Origin: Nocardia iowensis
GTDB taxonomy: Bacteria; Actinomycetota; Actinomycetes; Mycobacteriales; Mycobacteriaceae
Length of the DNA stretch: 64,000 bases
NCBI RefSeq assembly: GCF_019222765.1
Contig: NZ_CP078145.1
Coordinates: 3,038,001 to 3,102,000 of the forward strand
Direction of reading: 5' to 3'
The notes under the pieces are model-generated. The model was given only the letters and a program-made list of their open reading frames with translations, did no database searches and was not told where the DNA came from. Both the position numbers and the translations under genes were made by a program. This document shows, piece by piece, positions 55,765 through 64,000 of the stretch (position 1 is its first letter; each line of letters begins with the position of its first letter).

Positions 55765-56081
55765 CCGGACGCGTCCGGGTCCTGGTCTATCTGTCCATCA
55801 CCGACGCCGACGCCGCGGCGGTCGAGGACGCCTACCACCGCATCAGCGCGGACCTCGCGGGCACAGCCGGACTGCTCGGCAACGAACTGTTGCGCGGTGC
55901 GGGCGACAGCGGTGCGGTGCTGAGCGAATGGGAGTCGCTGCCCGCGTTCCGCGCCTGGGAGAGTGGTCAGGCACATCGCGGCGCCACCTCACCGCTGCGG
56001 CCGTATCAGGACGACTCGCGCGGCAAGGTGTTCGAAGTCTTCGAGGTGGCGGCCGCCCACCGAGCCCGACGATCGGAGTGA
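55761..56081 (+). CDS. antibiotic biosynthesis monooxygenase-like protein (copy 2)
   Basis: The protein has 106 residues with the same ferredoxin-like pattern (VLVYLSITDADAAAVEDAYH; GNELLRGAGDSGAVLSEWES). It overlaps copy 1 by four bases. Two adjacent ABM proteins occur in pentangular clusters, where they work together to build the quinone. Confidence 0.8.
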   Translation: MTGRVRVLVYLSITDADAAAVEDAYHRISADLAGTAGLLGNELLRGAGDSGAVLSEWESLPAFRAWESGQAHRGATSPLRPYQDDSRGKVFEVFEVAAAHRARRSE

Positions 56082-56083
56082 GC

Positions 56084-58531
56084 GTGGTCCACGTCATCGC
56101 GTTGTCGCAACTGGATATCGAGGACACCGGACGGGTCGGCCGAAAGGCCGCGGTGCTCGCCCGATTGCGGCGGGCCGGATTCCCGGTACCGGACGGATTC
56201 GCGATCGACTGGCAGGCCGCCGAGGCGGGGGAGACGGCCGAATCCGTGCCCGATCTGGTCGCGGAAGTGGCGGCGGCCTTGGCCGAGCTGGACGCGGACA
56301 CGGTGGGCGTCGCGGTGCGCTCCTCCGGCATCGAGGAGGACTTGGCCGGGAAATCGTTTGCGGGGCAATATGAATCGGCGCTGAATGTGCACGGCATCGA
56401 TGCTGTGCTGGCCGCGGTGGACACCTGCTGGCGCTCGGCGCGCTCGCAGCGGGTCGCGGTGTACCGCGGGGCCGACGATCCGGCGGGCGTGGCAGCGCCG
56501 CGCATGGGGGTGCTGGTGCAGCGCATGGTCGAGGCCCGCGCCGCCGGTGCGGCGTTCAGTGTGAATCCGGTGACCGGTGATCCGGACGAAGCCGTGGTCA
56601 GTGCGGTGTCCGGCCTGGCCGAACAATTGATGGACGGCTCCGCGGTCGCCGACGAATGGTCCGTGCGGGATGGGCAGGCCGTGCTGCGTTCCGCGGCGGG
56701 CTCGGCGGGTCTCACCGCCGCCGAGGCGGCTCAGGTAGCCGAGCTTGCCGTCCAGGTCGCGGCGGAATTCGGCACACCCCAGGATATCGAGTGGGCCTTC
56801 GACGAGACCGGGCTGTGGCTGGTGCAGGCCCGCCCGATCACCACACTGGCCGCGGCGGTCGAGCCGATTCCGATCCCGATCGTCGTGCCCGACGGGTTCT
56901 CGGTGAAGGATGCGCGCGTGTCCGCGCCGTGGACGCCCATTCAGGAATCGATCTTCCTGCCCGTCTTCGACGCCGCCGCGCCGGGCGTTTTCGCCTTCAC
57001 CACCGGAAATCGGTTGGCGGTGCACGCGATCGGCGGCTGGATCTACACCACGACACCGCCCGACACCATGCCCGCGCTGATCGAGCGTTTGGAGAAGATA
57101 GCCGTCGAACTTGCCGATGGGGCACCGGAAAAGCTGGTCGCACAGTGGCATTCGGTGCAGCGCCGAGAGTTCACCGAACGGATCGATGCGTTGCGTCCGG
57201 TGTCGCTGTCCCTCGCCGAACTCGACGACGCGGCGTTCGGCACGTATTTCGCCGATCTGCTGGACCTGTTCAGCGAGCTGCACCTGGCGTACTTCCGGCT
57301 CACCGGCGCGGGAGTCTGCCTCAACGGCGAGCTGGGTGTGCTCACCAAAGAACTGCTCGGCTGGTCCGCCGCCGAAACACTGGGCCTGCGTGGCGGATTG
57401 ACCGGCGAACACATGGCGGCGGCGGTCGGGCTCGGCGCACTCGCTCGCCTGGCCGCCGCCAAACCCGCGGTCCGGCAGGCCCTGGCCGCTGGAACTCGCG
57501 ACGCCGCCGCCCGGCTGCCGGAGATCGACGCCGAATTCGCGGCCGCGTTCGCCGATTACGTCCGCGACCACGGTCATCGCACCCTCGGTTTCGATCTCAC
57601 CGAGCCGACTTTCGCCGAGCAGCCGGAGATCCTGCTGAATCTGGTGTTCGCACAAATCGATTCGCCGTTCGACCTGGCTGTCGAACGCGCGGCGCTGCGC
57701 ACCCGGGTCGAGCAATCCCTGGCCGCCGCGCAGGAGGGTCTGGCCGACCAGCCACCCGAGCGGCGCGAACAGTTCTTCCGCGCCGTAGCCGCGGCGGAAT
57801 CAGCCGCGCCGGTGCGCGATGAGAAGGTCTATCTCGCCGTGTCGACGTGGGCACTGGTGCGTTATGCGGTCCTGGATCTGGGACGACGGCTGGCCGCTCG
57901 CGAGGTGATCGGCCAAGCGGGGGACGTGTTCTATCTGGACCATCGGGACGCACTCGCCGCACTTTCCGACGGCGTCGACCGGGACGGTGCGGTGCGAACG
58001 GGGCGCGGCAGACACCTTTGGGCCGCCACCCATCCCGGACCACCGACCTATGGGACACCGCCGCAGCCGATGACGCTGGAGCCCCAGATGACGCCGCCCT
58101 CCGCCGCGGCGTCGCATGTCATGGACATCGCGACCTGGTCGATGAGCCTGTTCGGCGGGCAGCCCGACGGCGCGAGCGCCGCCGAGGGGACGTTGACCGG
58201 GGTCGCCGCGGCAGCGGGCCGGTACCGAGGCCCGGCCCGAATCGTGCTGGGGGCAGGGGATTTCGGCAAGATCCGGGCCGGTGACGTCCTGGTCTGCCCC
58301 GAGACGACCGCGCAGTGGTCGGTGGTGTTCCCCAGCCTCGGCGCGTTGATCGCCGACAACGGAAGTCTGCTCTCCCATCCGGCGATCATCGCCCGCGAGT
58401 ACGGCATCCCGGCCGTCGTGGCGGCGACGGGCGCGACCGAGCTGCTGCGCGACGGACAACTGGTCGAGGTCGACGGCACCGCCGGTGTGGTGCGGGTGCT
58501 CGATACCGAGGGCGGCGGAGTACTGCGATGA
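56084..58531 (+). CDS. PEP synthase/rifampin phosphotransferase-like dikinase
   Basis: The protein has 815 residues, close to the usual length of rifampin phosphotransferase. The N-terminal ATP-grasp part has VAVRSSGIEEDLAGKSFAGQ, AAFSVNPVTGDPDEA and EWAFDETGLWLVQARPIT. A helical middle (about 270-700) matches the antibiotic-binding domain position. The C-terminal swivelling His domain has NGSLLSHPAIIAREYGIPAV with phosphorylatable His765. RPH enzymes transfer the beta-phosphate of ATP to a drug hydroxyl through this His. GTG 56084 follows GGAG; GTG 56078 is an alternative. Inside a PKS operon it could phosphorylate the product for self-protection, or activate a hydroxyl for loss. It overlaps the decarboxylase gene by four bases. 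Confidence 0.85.
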   Translation: MVHVIALSQLDIEDTGRVGRKAAVLARLRRAGFPVPDGFAIDWQAAEAGETAESVPDLVAEVAAALAELDADTVGVAVRSSGIEEDLAGKSFAGQYESALNVHGIDAVLAAVDTCWRSARSQRVAVYRGADDPAGVAAPRMGVLVQRMVEARAAGAAFSVNPVTGDPDEAVVSAVSGLAEQLMDGSAVADEWSVRDGQAVLRSAAGSAGLTAAEAAQVAELAVQVAAEFGTPQDIEWAFDETGLWLVQARPITTLAAAVEPIPIPIVVPDGFSVKDARVSAPWTPIQESIFLPVFDAAAPGVFAFTTGNRLAVHAIGGWIYTTTPPDTMPALIERLEKIAVELADGAPEKLVAQWHSVQRREFTERIDALRPVSLSLAELDDAAFGTYFADLLDLFSELHLAYFRLTGAGVCLNGELGVLTKELLGWSAAETLGLRGGLTGEHMAAAVGLGALARLAAAKPAVRQALAAGTRDAAARLPEIDAEFAAAFADYVRDHGHRTLGFDLTEPTFAEQPEILLNLVFAQIDSPFDLAVERAALRTRVEQSLAAAQEGLADQPPERREQFFRAVAAAESAAPVRDEKVYLAVSTWALVRYAVLDLGRRLAAREVIGQAGDVFYLDHRDALAALSDGVDRDGAVRTGRGRHLWAATHPGPPTYGTPPQPMTLEPQMTPPSAAASHVMDIATWSMSLFGGQPDGASAAEGTLTGVAAAAGRYRGPARIVLGAGDFGKIRAGDVLVCPETTAQWSVVFPSLGALIADNGSLLSHPAIIAREYGIPAVVAATGATELLRDGQLVEVDGTAGVVRVLDTEGGGVLR

Positions 58532-59487
58532 CCGTACCGGGCCGTATCGACGTGCACCATCACGCCATCGTGCCGCGGATCGCCGCCCTGATGCGGCGGA
58601 TGGGGGCGCCGTTCAAGATTCCCTGGACGCTGTCGGAGACCTTCGACGTGCTGGCCGAACAGCGCATCGACTATGCCGTGATCTCCAATCCCATTCCGGT
58701 CGAATATCTTCCGGACGCGGCCACCGCGAAATTCTTTTGCCGCGAGGCCAACGAAGCCGTCGCCGAGTTCGCCGGTGCGCATCCGGGGAGGTTCGGCTTG
58801 CTCGCCGCGCTGCCGATCCCGTATATCGATGACGCACTGGCCGAGATCGAGTATGCGCGGGACATACTCGGCGCCGACGGGTTCGTGCTGATCCCGCATT
58901 CCGGCTCCGACTATCTCGGCGATCCGCTGTTCGAGCCGGTGCTCGCCGAACTGGACCGACGCCATGCCGTCGTGCTGGTGCATCCGATGATGCCGCCGGA
59001 TTCCGCGGGTTCGTCGGTGCCCGCGGTGCTGGCCGACTTCCTGCTCGACACCACCCGGGGGGCCATCGGTCTCGTGCTGTCCGACGCACTGGACCGCTAT
59101 CCGAATATCTCCTTCGTCCTCGCGCATGCCGGTGGCTTCCTGCCGTACGCGGCGTTCCGGGTGGAAACGTTGGCGCACGGTTTCTTCGGTGCGGACCCCG
59201 TGCGGGTCCGGGATCAGCTCGGGCGCTTCTACTACGACACCGCGCTGGCCGGTCCGTCGGCGCTGCCGGGTCTGTTCGCCACGGTTGCGCCCGAACGGAT
59301 CCTGTTCGGCACCGACTGGTGCGCCGCGCCGCACGCCGCGGTCACTGCCGCGGGTGCGGCACTCGAGCAGCAGTACGCGCGGCTTCCCGGCGCGGCGGAG
59401 GCCGGTGCGCGCACGGCCCGCAGGCTGTTCACCGGCTGGTCCGCTGGTGCGGCTCCCAGCCCGATTCCAGCGATGTTCGAACAGTAA
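58528..59487 (+). CDS. amidohydrolase family 2 decarboxylase (ACMSD type)
   Basis: The protein has 319 residues. Metal-binding residues are visible as DVHHH near the start, HPMMPPDSAG, LAHAGGFLP and Asp in FGTDWCAAP. The family includes ACMSD, gamma-resorcylate and salicylate decarboxylases, which remove aromatic carboxyl groups without redox chemistry. In a type II PKS operon the likely substrate is the aryl carboxylate left at the end of the folded chain. ATG 58528 overlaps the dikinase stop. Confidence 0.82.
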   Translation: MTVPGRIDVHHHAIVPRIAALMRRMGAPFKIPWTLSETFDVLAEQRIDYAVISNPIPVEYLPDAATAKFFCREANEAVAEFAGAHPGRFGLLAALPIPYIDDALAEIEYARDILGADGFVLIPHSGSDYLGDPLFEPVLAELDRRHAVVLVHPMMPPDSAGSSVPAVLADFLLDTTRGAIGLVLSDALDRYPNISFVLAHAGGFLPYAAFRVETLAHGFFGADPVRVRDQLGRFYYDTALAGPSALPGLFATVAPERILFGTDWCAAPHAAVTAAGAALEQQYARLPGAAEAGARTARRLFTGWSAGAAPSPIPAMFEQ

Positions 59488-59532
59488 CGGGCAGCGTTGG
59501 CCACGGCTCACTGCGAAAGGATCTGGTTGCGG

Positions 59533-60738
59533 ATGCATGTGGTGATTGCGGGTGCGGGTGTCGGCGGACTGTGCCTGGCCCAGGGGTTGCGCAAGAACGG
59601 GATCGAGGCCACCGTGCTCGAGCGGGACTCGTCGGCGCGGTCGCGGTTCCAGGGGCTGCGGCTGCGGATCGACGCGCACGGCCGCGCCGCACTGTCGGCC
59701 TGCCTGCCCGAGAACCTGTACGAGCTGGCGATGGCCACCGCGAACCCGTTGTACATGTCGCGGGGGATCGGACTGGACGAGCAACTGCGGGAGATCTTCT
59801 CGGTGCAGGCTGCCGGGACCGCCGTCGATCCGGCGCGGGCGAGCACCGTGGTCAATCGCCGGACGCTGCGCCAGATCCTGTTGACCGGCCTGCAGGACAG
59901 CGTCCATTTCGACACCGCGGTCGTCGGGTACGAGGTCGGCGAACGGGTCCGCGTGCACACCACCGACGGGACCACCTGGATGGCGGATGTGCTGGTCGGC
60001 GCGGATGGTATCGGCTCGGCGGTGCGCGGTCAGCTGTTGCCCGACGTCGGCCTGCTCGACACCGGCCTGCGGGCCATCTATGGCCAGATGAACCTGGATG
60101 CGGCGGCCCTGTCGTGGGTGCCTGCCGTCTTGTTCGGCGGTTCCAGGCCGGTACTGGCGCCCGGACCGAAAACTTTGGCGTGCGGGATCTTTCAGCCGCA
60201 GACCGATGTCGAGGAGGCGGTGCGGCGGTTCGCCCCCGGCAGTGCGATCGACCCGGTGCAGAGCTATCTGAAGTGGACGCTGGTCGCGCCGAAAGAGGTT
60301 CTCGGCGTCGATGACGCGCGCTTCTTCGCGCTCTCGCCCGCTCAGCTGCACCGTCTGGCGCTCGAGCACACCGAGGACTGGAGTCCGCTGCTGCGCCGCA
60401 TCATGTCGGAATCGTTGGTGGACGACGTTTTTCCGCTCTCGATCCGGGTCACCGAACCGGGAGCGGACTGGTCGCCGAGCCGGGTGACCTTGCTCGGCGA
60501 CGCCATCCATGCCACCGCACCGGTCGGCGGCATCGGTGCCAACACCGCACTGCGCGACGCGGCCTTGTTGACCGAACAACTCACGGGCGCAGTGGTCGCG
60601 GGTTCGGATCCGGTCGTGGCGGTCGGCCGATACGAGACGGCGATGCGCGAGTACGGCTATGCGGCCGTGCGCAATTCGCTGCACGGGTCCGAACAGCTGT
60701 TCCGGACCGGACCTCTGGTGAAAGGCGGTGCGCGATGA
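59533..60738 (+). CDS. class A FAD-dependent monooxygenase
   Basis: The protein has 401 residues. The dinucleotide site is VVIAGAGVGGLCLAQGL, and the second FAD motif is VTLLGDAIHATAPVGGIGAN. ADVLVGADGIGSAVR matches the DG motif of para-hydroxybenzoate hydroxylase-type enzymes. It probably hydroxylates the polyketide or performs ring oxidation. ATG 59533 is used here; TTG 59527 has a better-spaced GAAAGGA. It overlaps the next gene by four bases (ATGA). Confidence 0.87.
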   Translation: MHVVIAGAGVGGLCLAQGLRKNGIEATVLERDSSARSRFQGLRLRIDAHGRAALSACLPENLYELAMATANPLYMSRGIGLDEQLREIFSVQAAGTAVDPARASTVVNRRTLRQILLTGLQDSVHFDTAVVGYEVGERVRVHTTDGTTWMADVLVGADGIGSAVRGQLLPDVGLLDTGLRAIYGQMNLDAAALSWVPAVLFGGSRPVLAPGPKTLACGIFQPQTDVEEAVRRFAPGSAIDPVQSYLKWTLVAPKEVLGVDDARFFALSPAQLHRLALEHTEDWSPLLRRIMSESLVDDVFPLSIRVTEPGADWSPSRVTLLGDAIHATAPVGGIGANTALRDAALLTEQLTGAVVAGSDPVVAVGRYETAMREYGYAAVRNSLHGSEQLFRTGPLVKGGAR

Positions 60739-61487
60739 GCTCGACCGCGCTGACGCGCTATCCCGCGGTCGCCGCGGCGGCACCGATGGCCCTCGATATG
60801 GCCGCGCCGGTGATCAGCTTTGTGGTGCTGCACTTGGTGTTCGGTGTCTCTCCGGTCATCGCGCTGTCGGTCGGCGCTGTGGTGGCCGGGCTGCGCACCG
60901 TGTGGCGAGTAGCCACCGAACGCAGGGTGAACGCGTTTTCGGTGATGATCCTGGTGATGTTGCTGGCAACCTTGCTGCTGGTGTTCATCACCGGCGACCC
61001 GAGGCTGGTGCTCGCCAAATCGGCGGTGATGCCGTTCGTCGGCGGGGTGTACGGGTTGATCACCAATTACGTCGGTCGCGCGGTGGTCTTCGATGTCGTC
61101 GCGCCGTTCGTCACCAAGGGCGATCCGCGCTTGATCGCCGCATGGGAGGGCGGGTGGAACGACGACGCGCACTTCCGTCGTCGCCTGCGGTTGATCAATC
61201 TGCTGTGGGGGCTCGGGTTCATTGCCTCGGCGGTGACCAGGGTGGTCATCATCTACAGCACGCCGCTGGATATCGCGGTATTCGCCGGGCAGCTGCCCAC
61301 CCTGGTCACGCTGCCGGTGCTGATCTTCACGACCGTGCGGTTGGCCGGGCCGTTGCGTGCTGCGCTGCGCCGTGCCATCGCCGACAAGCCAACCGAGCCC
61401 CTGCTGGTGCTCGAATCACCAGTCCGGCCAATAGGTTTCGAGCGCACATCGATCGCGGCGGAGCGGGACTCCGCTGTCGACGCCTGA
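60735..61487 (+). CDS. VC0807-family integral membrane protein (copy C)
   Basis: The protein has 250 residues with five to six hydrophobic segments. TGDPRLVLAKSAVMP and WNDDAHFRRRLRLIN are the two family loops shared with copies A and B. It is translationally coupled to the FAD monooxygenase and followed after 17 bases by a glycosyltransferase, so it is an integral part of the polyketide operon. Its role could be transport, membrane anchoring or resistance; none is established. Confidence 0.78.
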   Translation: MSSTALTRYPAVAAAAPMALDMAAPVISFVVLHLVFGVSPVIALSVGAVVAGLRTVWRVATERRVNAFSVMILVMLLATLLLVFITGDPRLVLAKSAVMPFVGGVYGLITNYVGRAVVFDVVAPFVTKGDPRLIAAWEGGWNDDAHFRRRLRLINLLWGLGFIASAVTRVVIIYSTPLDIAVFAGQLPTLVTLPVLIFTTVRLAGPLRAALRRAIADKPTEPLLVLESPVRPIGFERTSIAAERDSAVDA

Positions 61488-61504
61488 ACGGGGGAGTGCC
61501 GCAT

Positions 61505-62665
61505 ATGCGCGTCATCGTCACCACCTGGGCGTGGCAGTCCCACCTCACCCCGCTGGTGCAACTCTGCTGGGGCCTGCGTACGAGCGGTCACGAGGTGGTG
61601 GTGGCCAGTTCGGCCGAACTGGTGCCCGCGATCCGGGCGACCGGGCTGACCGCCGTCGCCGTCGGCGAGGAGGTGGATCTGAGCGCGCAGGCCGGTAAGT
61701 ACTTCAGCTGGCTGGTGGAACAGCCGGAACCGGTGCGCTGGAGCGATATCCAGCACTGGGGCGCGGGCAATGTCGCGACCTACCGGGTGATCGCGCAGCG
61801 ATCGGTCGGCCCGCTGCTCGACTTCGCGCGCCGCTGGCGACCGGATCTGATCGTGTTCGACCCGACCACCTACGCGGGCCCACTCGTCGCGGCGGTGCTC
61901 GGCATTCCAGCGGTCCGCCACCTCTGGGGTATCGACTACACCTATCGGACAAGGGAATTCGAGCCGCTCGCGCTGCGCGAGCTGTGCGCGGAACTCGGCT
62001 TGGACGGCGTCGAGACGCTGGGCACGGTCACCGTCGACCCGTGTCCGGCCTCCTTGCAGTTCGACACCGGCGTGGACACCTTGCCGATCCGCTTCGCCCC
62101 CTACAACGGCCCGGCGGCGGCCGCCGATGTCGGGTTGCCGCCGCCGCGGCGGCCACGGATCTGCGTCTTGGGCAGCAGTGCGGTCGAACAACTTGCCGGA
62201 CGCGCCATCCCGTTCGCGGAGCACGTGCTGGCCGGACTGGCGGGGCTCGACGTGGAGGTGGTGGCGCTGATGAATCCAGGCGCCGCCCCGAGCTTCGCCG
62301 AGGGCGAGTCGGTGACCTTCCTGGGCCCGACGCCATTGCATCTGCTGCTGGCTGACTGCGCTTTGGTCATCCACCAGGGCGGTGGCGGAGCGCTGATGAC
62401 GGCGCTGTTCTACGGTCTGCCGCAATTGCTCACGCCGCTGTTCACCGATCACGTGGCCAATGCCGAACAGCTCGCCGAGGCGGGCGCGTGCCGCTGGTTG
62501 TTCGGCGGCACACTCGAGCCGGACGCGGTACGTACGGAGGTACGGCAGTTGTTGGCGGACGCCGAGTTTCGCGTTCACGCGGAGCGACTGCGCGACGAGA
62601 TGCGGGCACAACCGCCGGTCGGCCAAGTGGTCGGCGCGCTGGCGGACCTGGCCGGAGCACGGTGA
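61505..62665 (+). CDS. glycosyltransferase, GT1 family deoxysugar type (GT-c)
   Basis: The protein has 386 residues. It begins MRVIVTTWAWQSHLTPLVQL with the acceptor-activating His. GIPAVRHLWGIDYTYRTREFE and VIHQGGGGALMTALFYGLPQ are the deoxysugar and nucleotide-sugar motifs. Frames extending upstream lie within the membrane-protein gene. It overlaps GT-d by one base (TGATG) and likely attaches a TDP-deoxysugar. Confidence 0.9.
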   Translation: MRVIVTTWAWQSHLTPLVQLCWGLRTSGHEVVVASSAELVPAIRATGLTAVAVGEEVDLSAQAGKYFSWLVEQPEPVRWSDIQHWGAGNVATYRVIAQRSVGPLLDFARRWRPDLIVFDPTTYAGPLVAAVLGIPAVRHLWGIDYTYRTREFEPLALRELCAELGLDGVETLGTVTVDPCPASLQFDTGVDTLPIRFAPYNGPAAAADVGLPPPRRPRICVLGSSAVEQLAGRAIPFAEHVLAGLAGLDVEVVALMNPGAAPSFAEGESVTFLGPTPLHLLLADCALVIHQGGGGALMTALFYGLPQLLTPLFTDHVANAEQLAEAGACRWLFGGTLEPDAVRTEVRQLLADAEFRVHAERLRDEMRAQPPVGQVVGALADLAGAR

Positions 62666-63846
62666 TGGCACGCATCGTCTTCACCACCCAGCCCGCCAGT
62701 GGACACCTGCGTCCGCTGGTGCCGATCGCCAGGGCGGCGCGCGTGCGCGGCCACGAGGTGGCCGTGCTCGCACCCCAGCCCCAGGCAGCGGAGATCGCCG
62801 CGTACGGGCTGCCGCATCTGGTCGGTGGTTACGACTGGCGCGCCGAGGTGGCGAGCTGGCTGCCTGCGAATCTGCGCGAACTGGACTTTCTCGCCGCCGC
62901 CGAGGTGTTCCGGGTGCTCGGGCGCAGGATGTCGAAGGGCTTTGCCGGTCACATGGGGCAGGCCACCTGTGCGGATCTGCTGGAGATCGCCGAGGACTGG
63001 CGACCGGACCTGGTCATTCGCGAACTGGATGAACTCGGCGGCTACCTGGCGGCGGAAGTGCTTGGCATACCTCATGTTTCGATCGCGTCGTTCGGCGGTG
63101 TCGAAGCGATGGCAGGTGCCGAAATCGCGGTACGGCTGGCGGAAGGCAGGGCGCGGTTCGGCCTGCCCCCCGACCCGGCCGGCGCGCGGCTCTACCACTA
63201 TCTGCACGCCAATTTCCTGCCACCGCAATACTCGGCGGCGGAGATGATCCTGCCGAACACCCGGTGCTACCGCCACCCGAACGCCGGTTTCCAGAGCGAC
63301 CGGCTGCCGGACTGGTTGGCCGAACTCGACCTTGCGCGCCCCTTCGTCTTCGCCGGTTTCGGCACTGTCGTCTACGGATTGCCCGGTGCGGATGGATTCG
63401 TGCGCACGGTGATCGAGGCACTGGGTCGGGTCGACTGCACCGCGGTGCTCGCGGTCGGCGCGGACGGCAGCACCGATGCCTACGGCGAACTGCCGCCCAA
63501 CGTCCGGCTGGTCGACTTCGTTGATCAGCCGCTGATGCTGGAGGGGGCCGACCTGTTCGTCACCCACGGCGGGTTGAACAGTATGAAAGAGGCCATGCGG
63601 CTCGGGGTGCCGATGGTCAATATCCCGGTGCTCGACGACCATCGGCACAATGCCGCACAGGCCGAGGCCACCGGCACCACGACTGTTGTTCCATTGGAAC
63701 AGGTTTCGGCCGACACCGTGGCGCGGGCCTGCGCTCGGACGTTGACCGAGCCGGACTTCCGCCGCTCGGCCCGCAGGCTGCAACGCCGGATCCATGCCCT
63801 GCCCGGGGTGGATGTGCTGCTCGACGATCTGGAGGCACTGCTGTGA
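62665..63846 (+). CDS. glycosyltransferase, GT1 family MGT-like (GT-d)
   Basis: The protein has 393 residues. It starts MARIVFTTQPASGHLRPLVP and carries THGGLNSMKEAMRLGVPMVN and PVLDDHRHNAAQAE, closer to the MGT/YjiC group than to the three RHLWG-type glycosyltransferases in the cluster. It overlaps the aminotransferase gene by four bases (GTGA), suggesting it transfers the aminosugar made by that enzyme; this is inference. Confidence 0.88.
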   Translation: MARIVFTTQPASGHLRPLVPIARAARVRGHEVAVLAPQPQAAEIAAYGLPHLVGGYDWRAEVASWLPANLRELDFLAAAEVFRVLGRRMSKGFAGHMGQATCADLLEIAEDWRPDLVIRELDELGGYLAAEVLGIPHVSIASFGGVEAMAGAEIAVRLAEGRARFGLPPDPAGARLYHYLHANFLPPQYSAAEMILPNTRCYRHPNAGFQSDRLPDWLAELDLARPFVFAGFGTVVYGLPGADGFVRTVIEALGRVDCTAVLAVGADGSTDAYGELPPNVRLVDFVDQPLMLEGADLFVTHGGLNSMKEAMRLGVPMVNIPVLDDHRHNAAQAEATGTTTVVPLEQVSADTVARACARTLTEPDFRRSARRLQRRIHALPGVDVLLDDLEALL

Positions 63847-64000
63847 CGGGTAAGTGGAGCGGGGCCGAACTCGCGATCTTCGGCGGCAGACCGGCATTCG
63901 ACACCCCCGTGATCTTCGGCAGACCCAATATCGGCAATCGGGCCGTGCTGTTCGACCGGCTCGACCGGATGCTGGACGCGAAATGGCTGTCCAACGGCGG
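63843..64000 (+). CDS. DegT/DnrJ/EryC1 sugar aminotransferase, 3' end cut by the window edge
   Basis: Only the first 52 residues are present. LAIFGGRPAFDTPVIFGRPN and the closing RLDRMLDAKWLSNGG match the N-terminus of PLP-dependent NDP-sugar aminotransferases (DegT/DnrJ/EryC1). GTG 63843 overlaps the GT-d stop. It implies that at least one sugar on the product is an aminodeoxysugar and that the sugar genes continue beyond the window. Confidence 0.8.
   Translation, partial: MTGKWSGAELAIFGGRPAFDTPVIFGRPNIGNRAVLFDRLDRMLDAKWLSNG

Noticed and set aside
56006..57715. Open frame of 569 codons on the minus strand
   Set aside because: Antisense to the PEP dikinase; no recognisable motif and no ribosome site.
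58048..60783. Open frame of 911 codons on the minus strand
   Set aside because: Antisense to the dikinase, decarboxylase and FAD monooxygenase, which all have clear motifs; the composition is typical of shadow frames.

Overview
The window looks like a piece of a mycolic-acid actinomycete chromosome, most probably Nocardia. The pointers are very high GC, GTG/TTG starts, 4-base ATGA/GTGA overlaps, a CmtR-type ArsR regulator, LGFP repeats, a subunit c resembling mycobacterial AtpE, and a single-chain acyl-CoA carboxylase. No rRNA, tRNA, insertion sequence or CRISPR array was seen. All identifications come from reading motifs; no database search was run.

Region 1 (1-12.9 kb) holds mixed resistance and metabolism genes. 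They are a TetR gene cut by the window edge with a VC0807-type membrane protein, a small KOW protein, an ABC-F ribosome-protection gene behind a candidate leader-peptide attenuator, a secreted lipase, a CmtR-like repressor with a CDF metal exporter and its operator, a 1818-residue acyl-CoA carboxylase on the minus strand, and a SAM methyltransferase.

Region 2 (12.96-23.0 kb, minus strand) is a compact lanthipeptide operon. It runs Tat-signal protein, GMC oxidoreductase, LanKC/LanL synthetase, then a 43-residue precursor gene too short for routine gene calling. A 1409-residue LGFP/TPR-like repeat protein lies just upstream in the same direction. Region 3 (23.0-29.7 kb) holds a TetR-controlled 3-hydroxyacyl-CoA dehydrogenase/oleate hydratase operon, an MHS-type MFS transporter, a stand-alone ATP synthase subunit c gene divergent from its own TetR regulator across a 28-bp perfect palindrome, and a DoxX protein.

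Region 4 (30.2-64.0 kb and beyond) is a glycosylated aromatic-polyketide cluster under a SARP regulator. A plus-strand operon from 50.0 kb carries TcmI cyclase, cupin, KS-alpha, CLF, ACP, aromatase/cyclase, anthrone-oxygenase-like protein, ketoreductase, two ABM monooxygenases, a rifampin-phosphotransferase-like PEP dikinase, an ACMSD-type decarboxylase, an FAD monooxygenase, a VC0807 protein, two glycosyltransferases and the start of a DegT/DnrJ aminotransferase. This cyclase, KR and ABM set resembles pentangular-polyphenol clusters such as pradimicin. A minus-strand operon (49.9-44.9 kb) adds an O-methyltransferase, two P450s, a glycosyltransferase and a PPOX-fold protein. Flanking operons (39.0-32.0 kb minus, 39.3-43.6 kb plus) add an NRPS-like acyl module (A-KR-PCP, condensation protein, NAT-type amide synthase, A-PCP), a glycosyltransferase, an LLM oxidoreductase and a P450. 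The likely product is a multiply glycosylated, oxidised and O-methylated aromatic polyketide carrying a separately activated acyl unit.
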